DNA of 64,000 nucleotides, taken from positions 1,096,174-1,160,173 of the forward strand of contig NZ_LMFP01000028.1 in NCBI RefSeq assembly GCF_001426885.1. Reading direction: 5' to 3'. Source of the stretch: Pelomonas sp. Root1444. GTDB lineage: Bacteria; Pseudomonadota; Gammaproteobacteria; Burkholderiales; Burkholderiaceae_C. Under the pieces are notes generated by a model. It had not been told where the DNA came from, ran no database searches, and worked only from the letters and a program-made list of their open reading frames with translations. A program made the position numbers and the translations under genes. Positions 8,764 through 19,600 of the stretch are shown here, one piece after another; position 1 is the stretch's first letter, and every line of letters begins with the position of its first letter.

Positions 8764-9462
8764 ATGCGTGCATTCGCCGTTGGTCTTTCCGTCCTTTCCC
8801 TGTCGCTGTGCGCTGCGGCGCAGGCCGCCGATGCGCCGCGCGAGCGGCTGAGCCTGTCGGCCAGCGCCACCGCCGAGGTCACGCGCGACGTGCTGGGCAT
8901 CAGCTTCTCGACCACACGTGAAGGCCCCGAGGCCGCCGCCGTGCAGGGTGCGCTGAAACAGGCGCTGGATGCCGCGCTTGCCGAGGCTCGCAAGGTCGCC
9001 AAGCCGGGCCAGGTCGACGTGCAGACCGGCGGCTTCTCGCTCTACCCGCGGCATGACCCCAAGACCGGCAAGATCAATGGCTGGCAAGGCAGCGCGGAGC
9101 TGCAGGTCGAAGGCCGCGACACGGCGGCCATCGCGCAACTGGCCGGTCGCATCAACACGCTGAGCATCGCCCGCGTCGGCTACAGCCTGTCGCGCGAATC
9201 GCGCGAGAAGGCCGAGTCGGACATCACCGCCCAGGCCATCGCCCGCTACCGCGCCAAGGCGGCGGATTACGCCAAGCTGTTCGGCTACGGCGGCTATGTC
9301 GTCGGCGACGTCAACATCGCCAGCGATGAGGGCGCCGGCGCGCCGCGGCCCATGCTGGCCATGCGCATGAAAGCAGAGATGGCCGACGCGGCACTCCCGA
9401 CCGAAGCCGGCAAGGCCACGGTGACGGTGAACGTCAGCGGCTCGGTACAGCTCACGAAATGA
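8764..9462 (+). CDS. Periplasmic SIMPL-domain (DUF541/YggE-like) protein
   Basis: A 232-residue exported protein. A signal peptide (residues 1-22, cut near AQA-AD) is followed by the SIMPL domain, recognisable from LSLSASATAEVTRDVLGISF at the start, the central YSLSRESREKAES segment, and a C-terminal VTVNVSGSVQL strand. AAGGAG lies 5 bases before the ATG. The family is widespread in the periplasm and linked to stress tolerance (for example YggE and oxidative stress in E. coli), but its biochemical role is unknown. It is divergent from ompR and convergent with bdhA, with about 30 bp between the stops. Confidence 0.85.
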   Translation: MRAFAVGLSVLSLSLCAAAQAADAPRERLSLSASATAEVTRDVLGISFSTTREGPEAAAVQGALKQALDAALAEARKVAKPGQVDVQTGGFSLYPRHDPKTGKINGWQGSAELQVEGRDTAAIAQLAGRINTLSIARVGYSLSRESREKAESDITAQAIARYRAKAADYAKLFGYGGYVVGDVNIASDEGAGAPRPMLAMRMKAEMADAALPTEAGKATVTVNVSGSVQLTK

Positions 9463-9495
9463 CGCCCTGGGCTCGGCGGGCGCCCCAAGTCAACG

Positions 9496-10266
9496 TCAGA
9501 CGGCGGTCCAGCCGCCGTCCATCGCCCAGGCCTGGCCCCGCACGTTGATCGCGGCGTCCGAGCACAGGAAGACCGTCAGCGCGCCCAGCTCGTCCGGCGT
9601 CGTGAACTGCAGCGAAGGCTGCTTCTCGGTCAGCAGCCGGCGCTTGGCCTCTTCGTTGTCCACGCCGTCCTTCGCGGCCAGCGCATCGACCTGCTTCTGC
9701 ACCAGCGGCGTCAGCACCCAACCCGGGCAGACGGCGTTGACGGTGACCGGCGTCGTCGCCGTCTCCAGTGCGATGCTCTTCGTGAAGCCGACCAGGCCGT
9801 GCTTGGCCGCGACATAGGCGGACTTCTGCGCGGATGCGACCAGGCCGTGGGTGGAGGCGATGTTGACGATGCGGCCCCAGCCCTTCTTGAGCATGCCCGG
9901 CAGCGCCAGCCGTGTCGTGTGGAAGGCCGAGCTGAGGTTGATGGCAATGATGGCGTCCCATTTCTCGACCGGGAAGTCCTCGACCTTCGCCACATGCTGG
10001 ATGCCGGCGTTGTTGACCAGGATGTCGATGCCGCCGAACTCGGCGTCCGCATAGGCCACCATGGCCGCGATGTCGTCGGGTTTGCTCATGTCGGCGCCGT
10101 GATAGCCGACCTTGACGCCGAGCGCCGCGACCTCGGCCTTCGGGCCTTCGACGTCGCCGAAGCCGTTCAGGATCACATGGGCGCCCTGGCGCGCCAGCGC
10201 CAGGGCGATGCCCAGCCCGATGCCGCTGGTGGAGCCGGTGACGAGGGCGGTTTTGCCTTTCAACAT
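9496..10266 (-). CDS. bdhA: D-3-hydroxybutyrate dehydrogenase (SDR)
   Basis: A 256-residue short-chain dehydrogenase that would oxidise 3-hydroxybutyrate to acetoacetate with NAD+, a step in using polyhydroxybutyrate stores. Visible motifs: the cofactor loop TGSTSGIG (10-17), NNAG (85-88), and the catalytic S138, Y151 and K155 (SAYVAAKHG). The TLVQKQVDA-like lid (here TPLVQKQVDALA) and the C-terminal GQAWAMDGGWTAV match characterised BdhA enzymes. The ATG at 10266 starts the Rossmann fold at the family's usual place. It is divergent from the alpha/beta hydrolase by 48 bp. Confidence 0.92.
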   Translation of the reverse strand: MLKGKTALVTGSTSGIGLGIALALARQGAHVILNGFGDVEGPKAEVAALGVKVGYHGADMSKPDDIAAMVAYADAEFGGIDILVNNAGIQHVAKVEDFPVEKWDAIIAINLSSAFHTTRLALPGMLKKGWGRIVNIASTHGLVASAQKSAYVAAKHGLVGFTKSIALETATTPVTVNAVCPGWVLTPLVQKQVDALAAKDGVDNEEAKRRLLTEKQPSLQFTTPDELGALTVFLCSDAAINVRGQAWAMDGGWTAV

Positions 10267-10314
10267 GGAAGAGTCCTTGCTGGTTGCTACGATGAATTCG
10301 AGAAGGACACCATC

Positions 10315-11199
10315 ATGACCGAACCCCGCTTGAAATTTGTGACCTGCCTGGACGCCACCGGCCTGCACCGGATGGCGTACTGGGAGTGGGCGGGCCCGAG
10401 TGCGGACGCGCCGGTGCTGGTCTGCGTGCACGGCCTGTCGCGTCAGGGGCGCGATTTCGACGCGCTCGCGCGCGTCATGAGCGCACGCTGGCGCGTCGTC
10501 TGCCCCGATGTCGTCGGCCGCGGCCGCTCCGACTGGCTGCGCCAGCCCAGCGGCTACCAGATCCCTGCGTACGTGTCCGACATGGTGGCACTGCTCGCGC
10601 GGCTCGACGTCGAGCAGGTTGACTGGGTCGGCACCTCCATGGGCGGCTTGATCGGCCTGGGCCTGGCCGCGCTGCCGCGGCCGGAAGGCGTGCCCTGCCC
10701 CATCCGCCGGCTGGTACTCAACGATGTCGGGCCGAGCATCCAGTTCGAGGCCTTGCAGCGCATTGGTGCCTACCTGGGCAAGGCGCCGCGCTTCGCGTCG
10801 CTGGAAGAGGGCGCGGCCTACCTGCGCAGCATCGCGCCGGGCTTCGGCCCGCACACCGACGAGGAATGGCGGGCGCTGTCCGCGCCGCTGTTCCGCGAAG
10901 AGGACGGCAAGGGCTGGAAGCTGCACTACGACCCCGCCATCGCCCTGCCCTTCGCCGCCATCACGCCCGAAGTCGCCGCGGCCGGCGAGGCGGCGCTGTG
11001 GTCGGCCTATGACGCGCTGCGCTGCCCCACGCTGCTGATCCGCGGCGCCGAGTCGGACCTGCTCAGCAGCGAGACGGCGCGCGCCATGACGCAGCGCGGG
11101 CCGAACGCCCGGCTCGTGGAGCTGCCCGGCGTCGGCCATGCACCGACCCTGATCCACGACGACCAGATCGCCATCGTGAGGGACTTCCTCAGCACATGA
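10315..11199 (+). CDS. Alpha/beta hydrolase
   Basis: A 294-residue cytoplasmic alpha/beta-fold hydrolase with no signal peptide. The oxyanion HG is in CVHGLSRQG, the nucleophile is S108 in GTSMGG, the acid is in the GAESDLL segment, and the catalytic histidine is in GVGHAPTL. AGAAGGA precedes the ATG. It shares a 48-bp divergent region with bdhA and overlaps relA by ATGA, so it is probably co-translated with relA. The substrate is unknown; a hydroxybutyrate ester or oligomer is a possible guess from the bdhA neighbour only. Confidence 0.8.
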   Translation: MTEPRLKFVTCLDATGLHRMAYWEWAGPSADAPVLVCVHGLSRQGRDFDALARVMSARWRVVCPDVVGRGRSDWLRQPSGYQIPAYVSDMVALLARLDVEQVDWVGTSMGGLIGLGLAALPRPEGVPCPIRRLVLNDVGPSIQFEALQRIGAYLGKAPRFASLEEGAAYLRSIAPGFGPHTDEEWRALSAPLFREEDGKGWKLHYDPAIALPFAAITPEVAAAGEAALWSAYDALRCPTLLIRGAESDLLSSETARAMTQRGPNARLVELPGVGHAPTLIHDDQIAIVRDFLST

Positions 11200-13472
11200 A
11201 GACCGGCTCGATGTCCGAGGGCGCTGCGACCGCGCCCATCGTCGCGCTGCTCGACGCCGGTGCGGCACATTCCAACGCCGAAGTCGTCCGCGCGCGCGCC
11301 TTCGCCGAGCCGCTGCTGGCCGCGGAGCAGCTCGATACGGGCGAGAACGCGCTGGCACACGCCGACGGCGTCGCCGCGATCCTGCACGCCGTGGGCGCTG
11401 CCCAGGAGCTGCAGGCCGCCGCCTACCTCGTCTATGCGGGCGACTTCCTGAACAAGCCCGAAGAGGTGGTCGCCAAGGCCTTCGGCGACAGCTACGCCAG
11501 CCTGGTCACGCACACGCGCCGCCTCGTGCAGCTGCAGCGCGCGGCGCGCGATGCCAAGGTGCAGACCGACCGCCGCGCCGACATCCGCGCCGAGCAGACC
11601 GAGCGCGTGCGCAAGATGCTGCTGGCGTTTTCGCGCGACCTGCGCGTGGTCATGCTGCGCCTGGCCTCGCGGCTGCAGACGCTGCGCTGGTACGCCGCCA
11701 GCAAGCAGCCCTGCCCGCGCGAGCTGGCCGACGAATCGCAGGCCGTGTTCGCGCCGCTGGCCAACCGGCTGGGCATCTGGCAGATCAAGTGGGAGCTGGA
11801 GGACCTGGCCTTCCGCTTTCGCGAGCCCGACAGCTACAAGGCGCTGGCCAAGGCCTTGCACGAGACGCGTGTCGAGCGCGAGCAGCGCATCGAGGCCGCG
11901 CGCGCGGCCCTGCAGGCCGACCTCTACGCGCAAGGCATCGCCGCCGAGGTGCAGGGCCGCCCCAAGCACCTCTACAGCATCCACAAGAAGATGCAGGGCA
12001 AGGCCTTGGCGCTGGACCGCGTCTTCGACTTGCGGGCGCTGCGTGTCATCGTCGCGAGCGTGGCCGACTGCTATGCGGCGCTGGCACGGCTGCACGAGGT
12101 CTGCACGCCCGTGCCGGGCGAGTTCGACGACTACATCGCCAAGCCCAAGCCCAACGGCTACCAGTCGCTGCACACCGTCGTGCTGGGCGCCGACGGCCGC
12201 GCGATGGAGGTGCAGATCCGCACGCGCGAGATGCACGACCACGCTGAGCACGGCGTGGCCGCGCACTGGGCCTACAAGGAGGCGGGCGCGCGCGGCTACG
12301 CCGGTGTCAGTGCAGCTGGCGAGTTCGAGGAGCAGGTCGCCCGCGCCCGCAAGGCCGTGCTCAACCAGCTGCTGGCCTGGGAGCGCGACACCGCGCAAGG
12401 CGACGGCGGCACGGGCGATGACGGGTTCAGCGACCGCATCTACGTCTTCACGCCGCAGGCCACCATCGTCGAGCTGGCGGCCGGTGCGACGCCGGTGGAC
12501 TTCGCCTACGCCGTGCACACCGACCTCGGCCATCGCTGCCGCGGCGCCCGCATCGACGGCCAGATGCTGCCGCTGAACACGCCGCTGCAAAGCGGCCAGA
12601 CGGTGGAGATCGTGGCGGCCAAGGAGGGTGGGCCGTCGCTGGACTGGCTCAACCCCGAGCTGGGCTACCTGCAGAGCCAGCGCTCGCGCGCCAAGGTGCG
12701 CGCCTGGTTCAACGCGCAGCAGCAGGCGGCGACCGTGGCCAAGGGCCGTGAGCTGGTCGAGAAGCTGCTGCAGCGCGAAGGCAAGACGGCGCTCAAGCTC
12801 GACGAGCTGGCCTCGCGCCTGGGCTTCAAGGGTGCCGATGCGCTGTTCGAGGTGGTCGGCAAGGACGAGTATTCGCTGCGCAACATCGAGCTGCTGTTGC
12901 GCCCGCCCGAGCCGGTCGCCGACGAGGACGAGCTGCTGGCGCAGCGCCACACGCGCAGCGCCAGCAGCGTGGGCACGGGCGGGCGCGGCGGCGTGCTGGT
13001 CGTCGGCATCGACTCGCTGCTGACGACGCTGTCACGCTGCTGCCGGCCCGCGCCGCCCGACGCCATCCAGGGCTTCGTCACGCGCGGCAAGGGCGTGGCC
13101 ATCCACCGCAGCGACTGCAGCAACCTCGCCGAGATGAAGCGCCGCTCGCCGGAGCGCGTCATCGCGGTGGCCTGGGGCGGCGGCGAGAGCGTCGGCAAGG
13201 GCGCGCCGGTCTACCCGGTCGACGTGCTGGTCGAAGCCGGCGACCGGCAGGGCCTGCTGCGCGACGTGCTGGAAATCTTCGCCAAGGAGAAGATGAACGT
13301 CGTCGCGGTGAACACGCAGTCGCTCAAGCCGGGCGCCGTCAAACCCAAGGCCGGCGGCGGCGACACGGCCTGGATGAGCTTCACGCTGGAGCTGTCGGAC
13401 GCCACCAAGCTGGCCAAGGTGTTGCGCGAGCTCTGCGCCATTTCCGGCGTGCGTTCCGCGCGTCGCAAGTGA
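11196..13472 (+). CDS. relA: (p)ppGpp synthetase RelA
   Basis: A 758-residue GTP pyrophosphokinase of the stringent response that works with stalled ribosomes. Domains in order: a degenerate hydrolase domain (~35-190) that lacks the catalytic HD (AAYLVYAGDF where SpoT enzymes have a LLHDVVED-like motif); the synthetase domain (~240-370) with FDLRALRVIV, PKPNGYQSLHT and EVQIRTREMHDHAEHG; the TGS domain (~410-480, IYVFTPQATIVELAAG); a helical/CC region with the conserved SRCCRPAPPD; and a C-terminal ACT domain. This is the monofunctional RelA layout of beta- and gammaproteobacteria. It overlaps the hydrolase stop by four bases and is followed by tRNA-Val. Confidence 0.93.
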   Translation: MKTGSMSEGAATAPIVALLDAGAAHSNAEVVRARAFAEPLLAAEQLDTGENALAHADGVAAILHAVGAAQELQAAAYLVYAGDFLNKPEEVVAKAFGDSYASLVTHTRRLVQLQRAARDAKVQTDRRADIRAEQTERVRKMLLAFSRDLRVVMLRLASRLQTLRWYAASKQPCPRELADESQAVFAPLANRLGIWQIKWELEDLAFRFREPDSYKALAKALHETRVEREQRIEAARAALQADLYAQGIAAEVQGRPKHLYSIHKKMQGKALALDRVFDLRALRVIVASVADCYAALARLHEVCTPVPGEFDDYIAKPKPNGYQSLHTVVLGADGRAMEVQIRTREMHDHAEHGVAAHWAYKEAGARGYAGVSAAGEFEEQVARARKAVLNQLLAWERDTAQGDGGTGDDGFSDRIYVFTPQATIVELAAGATPVDFAYAVHTDLGHRCRGARIDGQMLPLNTPLQSGQTVEIVAAKEGGPSLDWLNPELGYLQSQRSRAKVRAWFNAQQQAATVAKGRELVEKLLQREGKTALKLDELASRLGFKGADALFEVVGKDEYSLRNIELLLRPPEPVADEDELLAQRHTRSASSVGTGGRGGVLVVGIDSLLTTLSRCCRPAPPDAIQGFVTRGKGVAIHRSDCSNLAEMKRRSPERVIAVAWGGGESVGKGAPVYPVDVLVEAGDRQGLLRDVLEIFAKEKMNVVAVNTQSLKPGAVKPKAGGGDTAWMSFTLELSDATKLAKVLRELCAISGVRSARRK

Positions 13473-13506
13473 CCCGAAAAACTTCTGCTATAGTGCGCAG
13501 CTCTTC

Positions 13507-13583
13507 AGGCGCGTAGCTCAGTTGGTTAGAGCACCACCTTGACATGGTGGGGGTCGTTGGTTCGAATCCAATCGCGCCTACCA
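13507..13583 (+). tRNA. tRNA-Val (anticodon GAC)
   Basis: A 77-nt cloverleaf with encoded CCA. The acceptor stem AGGCGCG pairs with CGCGCCT, the D-arm has GCTC/GAGC, the anticodon stem CCACC/GGTGG flanks the loop TTGACAT (anticodon GAC), and the T-arm has GTTGG-TTCGAAT-CCAAT. It lies 34 bp after the relA stop and is followed by a strong terminator. Confidence 0.97.
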
Positions 13584-13600
13584 AATTCGGTAGGAACAGG

Positions 13601-13633
13601 AAGCACCCGGCGGCAACGCCCGGTGCTTTTTTG
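13601..13633 (+). terminator. Intrinsic terminator after tRNA-Val
   Basis: The stem AAGCACC / GGTGCTT continues, past one C:C mismatch, into GGCG / CGCC around a GCAA loop. A run of T follows on the plus strand. It separates tRNA-Val (and any relA read-through) from the 3' end of the convergent adhesin gene. Confidence 0.85.
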
Positions 13634-13666
13634 TTGCCTGTCTGCAGCGGGCGGCCTGCCTGCGGG

Positions 13667-16600
13667 TCAGCCGCCCGCGCCGACGACGGCATGCAGCGTG
13701 GCCGTCTGCACCCAGTCCGCGCCCTGCTGCTGCATCACCGCGTAGTCGGTCAATGCGTTGCCATAGACGTCGGTGCCGGTCGAGAGCTGTTGCAGTTGCG
13801 TGTCGGCGGCGACGTTGATGACGTCGCCGCTGTCGAGCTTGATCGTCAGCGCATGGTTGGCGTCCGTGATGCTGGTGAGGCCGAGGCTGGACAGGTCGAT
13901 GCCGCCAGCGCTGCCGTTGCGCAGGTCCAGCACCTCGATGTCCTGGGCCACGTTGACCAGCGAGGCGACGTCGAAACTCGCGCCGACGGTGATGAACTTC
14001 AGCAGGTCGGTGCCGGCGCCGCCGTGGGCCGAGGCCAGGTCGGCGGGTGACGCGGCGATCAGCGTGTCGTCGCCATTGCCGCCCTGCAATGCGTCGGCGC
14101 CGCCGCCGCCCATGAGCGTGTCGTTGCCATCGCCGCCATCGAGCGTGTTGGTCGCGCCGTTGCCGGTGATGAGGTTGTCCAGCGCATTGCCGCTGCCGTT
14201 GATCGCACCGCCACCGGTCAGCGTGAGGTTCTCGACGTTGGCGGACAGCGTGTGCGAGACCGATGACTGCACGCCGTCGGTGCCGCCGTTGGCCGCTTCC
14301 ACGACGGAGTCGGCGGCGTTGTCGACGACGTAGCTGTCGTTGCCGTCGCCACCGCTCATCGTGTCGGCGCCGGCACCGCCGTCGAGCATGTTGTCGCCGA
14401 CATTGCCGGTGATCGTGTTGTCCAGCGCGTTGCCCGTGCCGTTGATCGCCGCGGCACCGGTCAGCACCAGATGTTCGACATTCGCGCCAAGCGTCCAGCC
14501 GACCGAGGCCTGGACGGTGTCCGTGCCCTCGCCGCTGTTCTCGGTGACGACGTCGCCCGGGTTGTCGACGACGTAGGTGTCGTTGCCCAGGCCGCCGGCC
14601 AGCGTGTCGGCGCCCGCACCGCCATCGAGCACGTTGGCGCCGGCGTTGCCGGTGACGGCGTTGGCCAGCGCGTTGCCGGTGCCGTTGATCGCCGAGGCGC
14701 CGGTCAGCACGAGGTTCTCGACGTTGGCGCCGAGCGTCCAGCTGAGCGAGGCTTGAACGGTGTCGGTGCCCTCGCCCGCGTTCTCGGTGACGGCGTCGCC
14801 GGCGTCGTCGACGGTATAGCCGTCGTTGCCGGTACCGCCCAGCATCGTGTCGGCTCCAGCACCGCCGCTCAATGTGTCGTTGCCCGCGCCGCCGGTCAGC
14901 GTGTTCGCGGCGCTGTTGCCTGTGAGGGTGTTGTCCAGCGCGTTGCCGGTGCCGTCGAGCGCGGCGACGCCGGTGAGCACCAGGTTCTCGACGTTGGCGG
15001 CCAACGTGAAGGTCACCGAGGCCTGGACGGTGTCGGTGCCTTCGCTCGCGTTCTCGACGCTCACGTCGCCAGCGTCGTCGACGACGTAGGTGTCGTCGCC
15101 AGCACCGCCTGTCATCGTGTCGGCACCGGCGCCGCCGTCCAGCACGTTGGCAGCCGCGTTGCCGATGAGCGAGTTCACCAGCGTGTTGCCGGTGCCGTTG
15201 ATCGCCGCCGCGCCGGACAGCACGAGGTTCTCGACGTTGGCACCCAGCGTCCATGTGATGGAGGACTGCACGGTGTCGGTGCCTTCGCCGCTGGCCTCGG
15301 TCACGGTGTCGCCGGCGTTGTCGACGAGGTAGGTGTCGTTGCCGATGCCGCCGGCCAGGGTGTCGGCGCCGCTGCCGCCCATCAGCAGGTCGTTGCCGGC
15401 GGCGCCCGTCAGCGTGTCGGCGCTCGCATCGGCCGCGGCCGTGCCCGAGGACAGCGCGTTGAGCGGAATGATGCTCATCGACACGTCGTTGGGCGTCCGC
15501 CAGTAGAGCATGGCGCCGGACGTGCCACCGCCTTCGGCCAGCGTCATCTGGATGCTGTTGTAGCCGGCCTGCAGCGTGACGTTCGCGATGGCCGAGTTCG
15601 AGCCCGTGTAGGACGCCTGCGTCAGCACCGTCGCGCCGTTGATGGTCAGCGTCGAGCTGTCGTCGACGAAGAACTGGAACTGGTAGTTGCCATAGGCCGG
15701 CGCCAGCAGGTTGCCGGTCCACTTGACCGAATAGTTGTCGCCGTTGACGACGCCGGGCGCCGCGCTGCCGTCGGTCCGGAAGTCCACCGCCTCGTAGCGC
15801 GTCAGCACCGGCGCGCCGCTGGTCGTGGTGTTGTTGTAGTACTCGCCCTTCAGGCCCAGTTGTGGCGAGGCCTGCGAGACAAGCACGTCGTTGCCGGCGC
15901 CGCCGGTGAGGGCGTCGGCGCCGCCGCCGCCGAACAGCCAGGAGCCCGCGCTGGCGCCGTTGAGGGTGTTGGCGCCGCTGTTGCCTTCGATGCGCACGGC
16001 CGTCGTGCCGCCGGTGGCGTTGAGGGCGCTGCTGCCGGTCAGCACCAGGCGCTCCACGTTCGCCGGCGCGGTGTAGGTGACCGAGGCGCTGACGCTGTCC
16101 CAGCCGGCGTTGGCCGCCTCGGTGACGACGTCGCTGGTGTTGTCGACCACGTAGCTGTCGTCGCCCGCGCCGCCGGCCATCGTGTCGGCGCCGGCGCCGC
16201 CGTCCAGTGCGTTGTTGCCGCCATTGCCGGTCAACGTGTTGGCCGCGCCGTTGCCGGTGAGGTTGTGGTCGGCGTAGCCGCCCGTCAGGTCGAAGTTGCC
16301 GCCGTACTTCAGCGTGCTGCCGTAGGTCATGCCGCTGAACGTGGCTGTGCCGCCGCCGCTGATGCCGCTGGCCAGCGTGCCGTTGAGCGGCTGGTAGGCG
16401 ACCAAGCCGCTCTCGGTGCCGGTGAGCGAGTGCATGGTCATGCCGGCCAGCACCTCGGCCTGCGTGAGCGCGCGGTCCCAGATGCGCACGTCGTTGACCA
16501 CCATGGTCGGGTAGGGGTCGGCCGACCAGCCGGATTTACCGACGAAGAACTGGCGCGCCACGTCCAGCGGCACGCCGAGCGTGCCGGACGAGCGCACGAC

Positions 16601-19600
16601 GCCGTCGACGTAGAGCGCGCTGCTGCCCTGCGCGTCAATGGTGAGGCTGATCTGGTGCCAGCCGGTGCCGATGGACGTGGTCGCGTTCAGGCCGCCGCCG
16701 AAGGTCGTGCCGACGTAGTCCTGCACCACCACCGTCGTGCCGTTGAAGGCCACGAGCACGTTGTTGTTGGACTGGCCGGCGATGTCGAACAGGCGCGACC
16801 AGTTGCCCTGGTTGCCCGCCAGGTTGACCCAGGCCTGCATCGTCATGTCGCCGCCCACCGTCACGCTGGGCAGCGTGAGGTACTGCTGCAGCTGGCCGTC
16901 GAGCTTGACGCCGTCGCGCAGCGCGCCGTTCTCGACGTTGGCGGCCAGGGTCACGCTCGCCAGGCCGATCGCGGTGTCGGTGCCTTCGGCGGCGTTCTCG
17001 GTGACGACGTCGCCGGCGCTGTCGACCCAGTAGGTGTCGTTGCCGGTGCCGCCCACCATCGTGTCGTTGCCGGTCATGCCGTTGAGGGTGTCGTTGCCGC
17101 CCAGCGCGGTCAGCGTGTTGGCCGCGGTGTTGCCGACCAGCAGGTTGTCGCCGGTGTTGCCGGTCCCGCTGATGGCGCTGCTGCCCGACAGCGCCAGGTT
17201 CTCGACGTTGGCGCTGATCGTGTAGGTGAGCGACGAGACCACGGTGTCGGTGCCTTCGGCGGCGTTCTCCGTCACCACGTCGCCGGCGTTGTCGACGGCG
17301 TAGGTGTCGTTGCCGGTGCCGCCCACCATCGTGTCGGCGCCGCTGCCGCCGTCCAGCACGTCGTTGCCGGCCAGGCCGGTCAGCGTGTTGGCCGCGGTGT
17401 TGCCGATGAGCACGTTGTCGCCGCTGTTGCCGGTGCCGTTGATGGCCGACGTGCCGGTCAGCACCAGCGTCTCCACGTTCACGGGCAGCGTGTACGTGAC
17501 GGCCGCACGCACGGTGTCCCAGCCGGCGCTCGCGGCCTCGACGATGGCATCGCCCGCGTCGTCGACGATGTACACGTCGCTGTTCGCGCCGCCGGCCATC
17601 GTGTCGGCGCCTGCGCCGCCGTCGATGACGTTGATGCCGGCGTTGCCGGTGATGCTGTTGGCCAGCGTGTTGCCGGTGCCGTTGATGTTGGCGCTGCCCG
17701 TCAGCACCAGGTTCTCCAGGTTGCTGCCCAGCGTCCAGCTCACCGACGACTGCACGGTGTCGGCGCCTTCGCCGACGTTCTCGGCGATGACGTCGCCACT
17801 GCCGTCGACGACGTAGGTGTCGTTGCCGGCCCCGCCGGCCAGCGTGTCGTTGCCGGCCCCGCCATCCAGCACGTTGTCGCCGCTGTTGCCGGTGAGGGCG
17901 TTGGCGAGCGTGTTGCCCGTGCCGTTGATCGCAGCGCTACCCGTCAGCACCAGGTTCTCGACGTTGGCCGCCAAGGTCCAGTTGAGTGACGCCTGCACGG
18001 TGTCCGTGCCCTGGTTGGCCGCCTCGGTGACCACGTCGGCCGCGTTGTCGACGACGTAGGTGTCGTTGCCGGCGCCGCCGGCGAGCACGTTGGCCGCCAC
18101 GTTGCCGGTCAGGACGTTGTCCAGCGCGTTGCCCGTGCCGTTGATCGCCAGGCTGCCCAGCAGCACCAGGTTCTCGACGTTGGCCGCCAGCGTGTAGGTC
18201 ACCGTCGAGCGCACGGTGTCGGTGCCGGCGCCGGCGTTCTCGGCGACGGCGTCGTTCGCGTCGTCGACGAGATAGGTATCGTTGCCGGCCCCGCCGGCGA
18301 GCGTGTCGACGCCCGCGCCGCCGTCCAGCGTGTTGTCCGCACCGTTGCCGACGAGTGTGTTGTCCAGCGCATTGCCGGTGCCGTCGATGGCGGCGGTGCC
18401 GGTCAGCGTGAGGTTCTCGACGTGGGCCGCCAGCGTGTGGCTGACCGAGGCGAGCACAGTGTCCGTGCCTTCGCTGGCGTTCTCCACCACCGTATCGCCC
18501 GCGTCGTTGACCAGGTAGGTGTCGTCGCCGGTGCCACCGCTCAGGGTGTCGTTGCCGGCGCCACCGTCCAGCGTGTCGTTGCCGCCGCCGCCGGACAGCG
18601 CGTTGGCGCCATCGTTGCCGGTCAGGACGTTGTCCAGCAGGTTGCCGGTGCCGTCGATGGCGGCGGCACCCAGCAGCACCAGGTTCTCGACATTGCCCGC
18701 CAGCGCGTGGCTCACGCTGGCGCGTACGGTGTCCGTGCCCTCGCTGGCGCGCTCGTTGACGATGTCGCCCGCGTTGTCGACGAGGTAGGTGTCGTTGCCC
18801 ACGCCGCCGGCCATCGTGTCGGCGCCCAGCCCGCCGTCCAGCGTGTTGTCGCCGGTGTTGCCGGTGATCTGGTTGTCCAGGTCGTTGCCGGTGCCGGTGA
18901 AGTTGGCGCTGCCGGTCAGCACCAGGTTCTCGACGTCGGTGCCCAGCGTCCAGCTCAGCGATGCGCGCACGGTGTCGGTACCGGCGCCGGGGGCTTCGAC
19001 CACGCTGTCGCCCGCGTTGTCGACGACATAGGTGTCGCTGCCCAGGCCGCCAGCCAGCACGTCGGCGCCGGCGCCGCCGTCGAGCACGTTGTTGGCGGCA
19101 TTGCCGGTGACGGTGTTGGCCAGGTCGTTGCCGGTGCCGTCGATGTTGGCGTTGCCGGTGAGCGTGAGACTCTCGATGTTGGCTTCCAGCACGTGGCTGG
19201 CCGAGGCCAGCACGGTGTCGTTGCCCTCGCCCACGTTTTCGACGACGAGGTCGCCCGGGTTGTCGACGATGTAGCTGTCGTCGCCGGCAGCGCCGGCCAG
19301 CGTGTCGGCGCCCGCGCCGCCATCCAGCGTGTTGTTGCCGGCGTTGCCGGTGATCTGGTTGTCCAGCGTGTTGCCGGTGCCGGTGAGGTCGGCGCTGCCC
19401 GTCAGCACCAGGTTCTCGACGTTGGCCGCCAGCGTCAGGTTGAGCGACGAACGCACGGTGTCCGTGCCCTCGTCGGCGTTCTCCAGCACGAGGTCGCCCG
19501 CGTTGTCGACGACGTAGGTGTCGTCGCCGCCGCCGCCGGCCATGGTGTCGGCACCCGCGCCGCCATCCAGCGTGTTGGCCGCCACGTTGCCGGTCAGGCT

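Noticed and set aside
13507..13583. tRNA-Val as an integration site for the adhesin locus
   Set aside because: I found no integrase gene and no second copy of the tRNA 3' end near 36.9-37.1 kb, so an island bounded by att sites is not supported.
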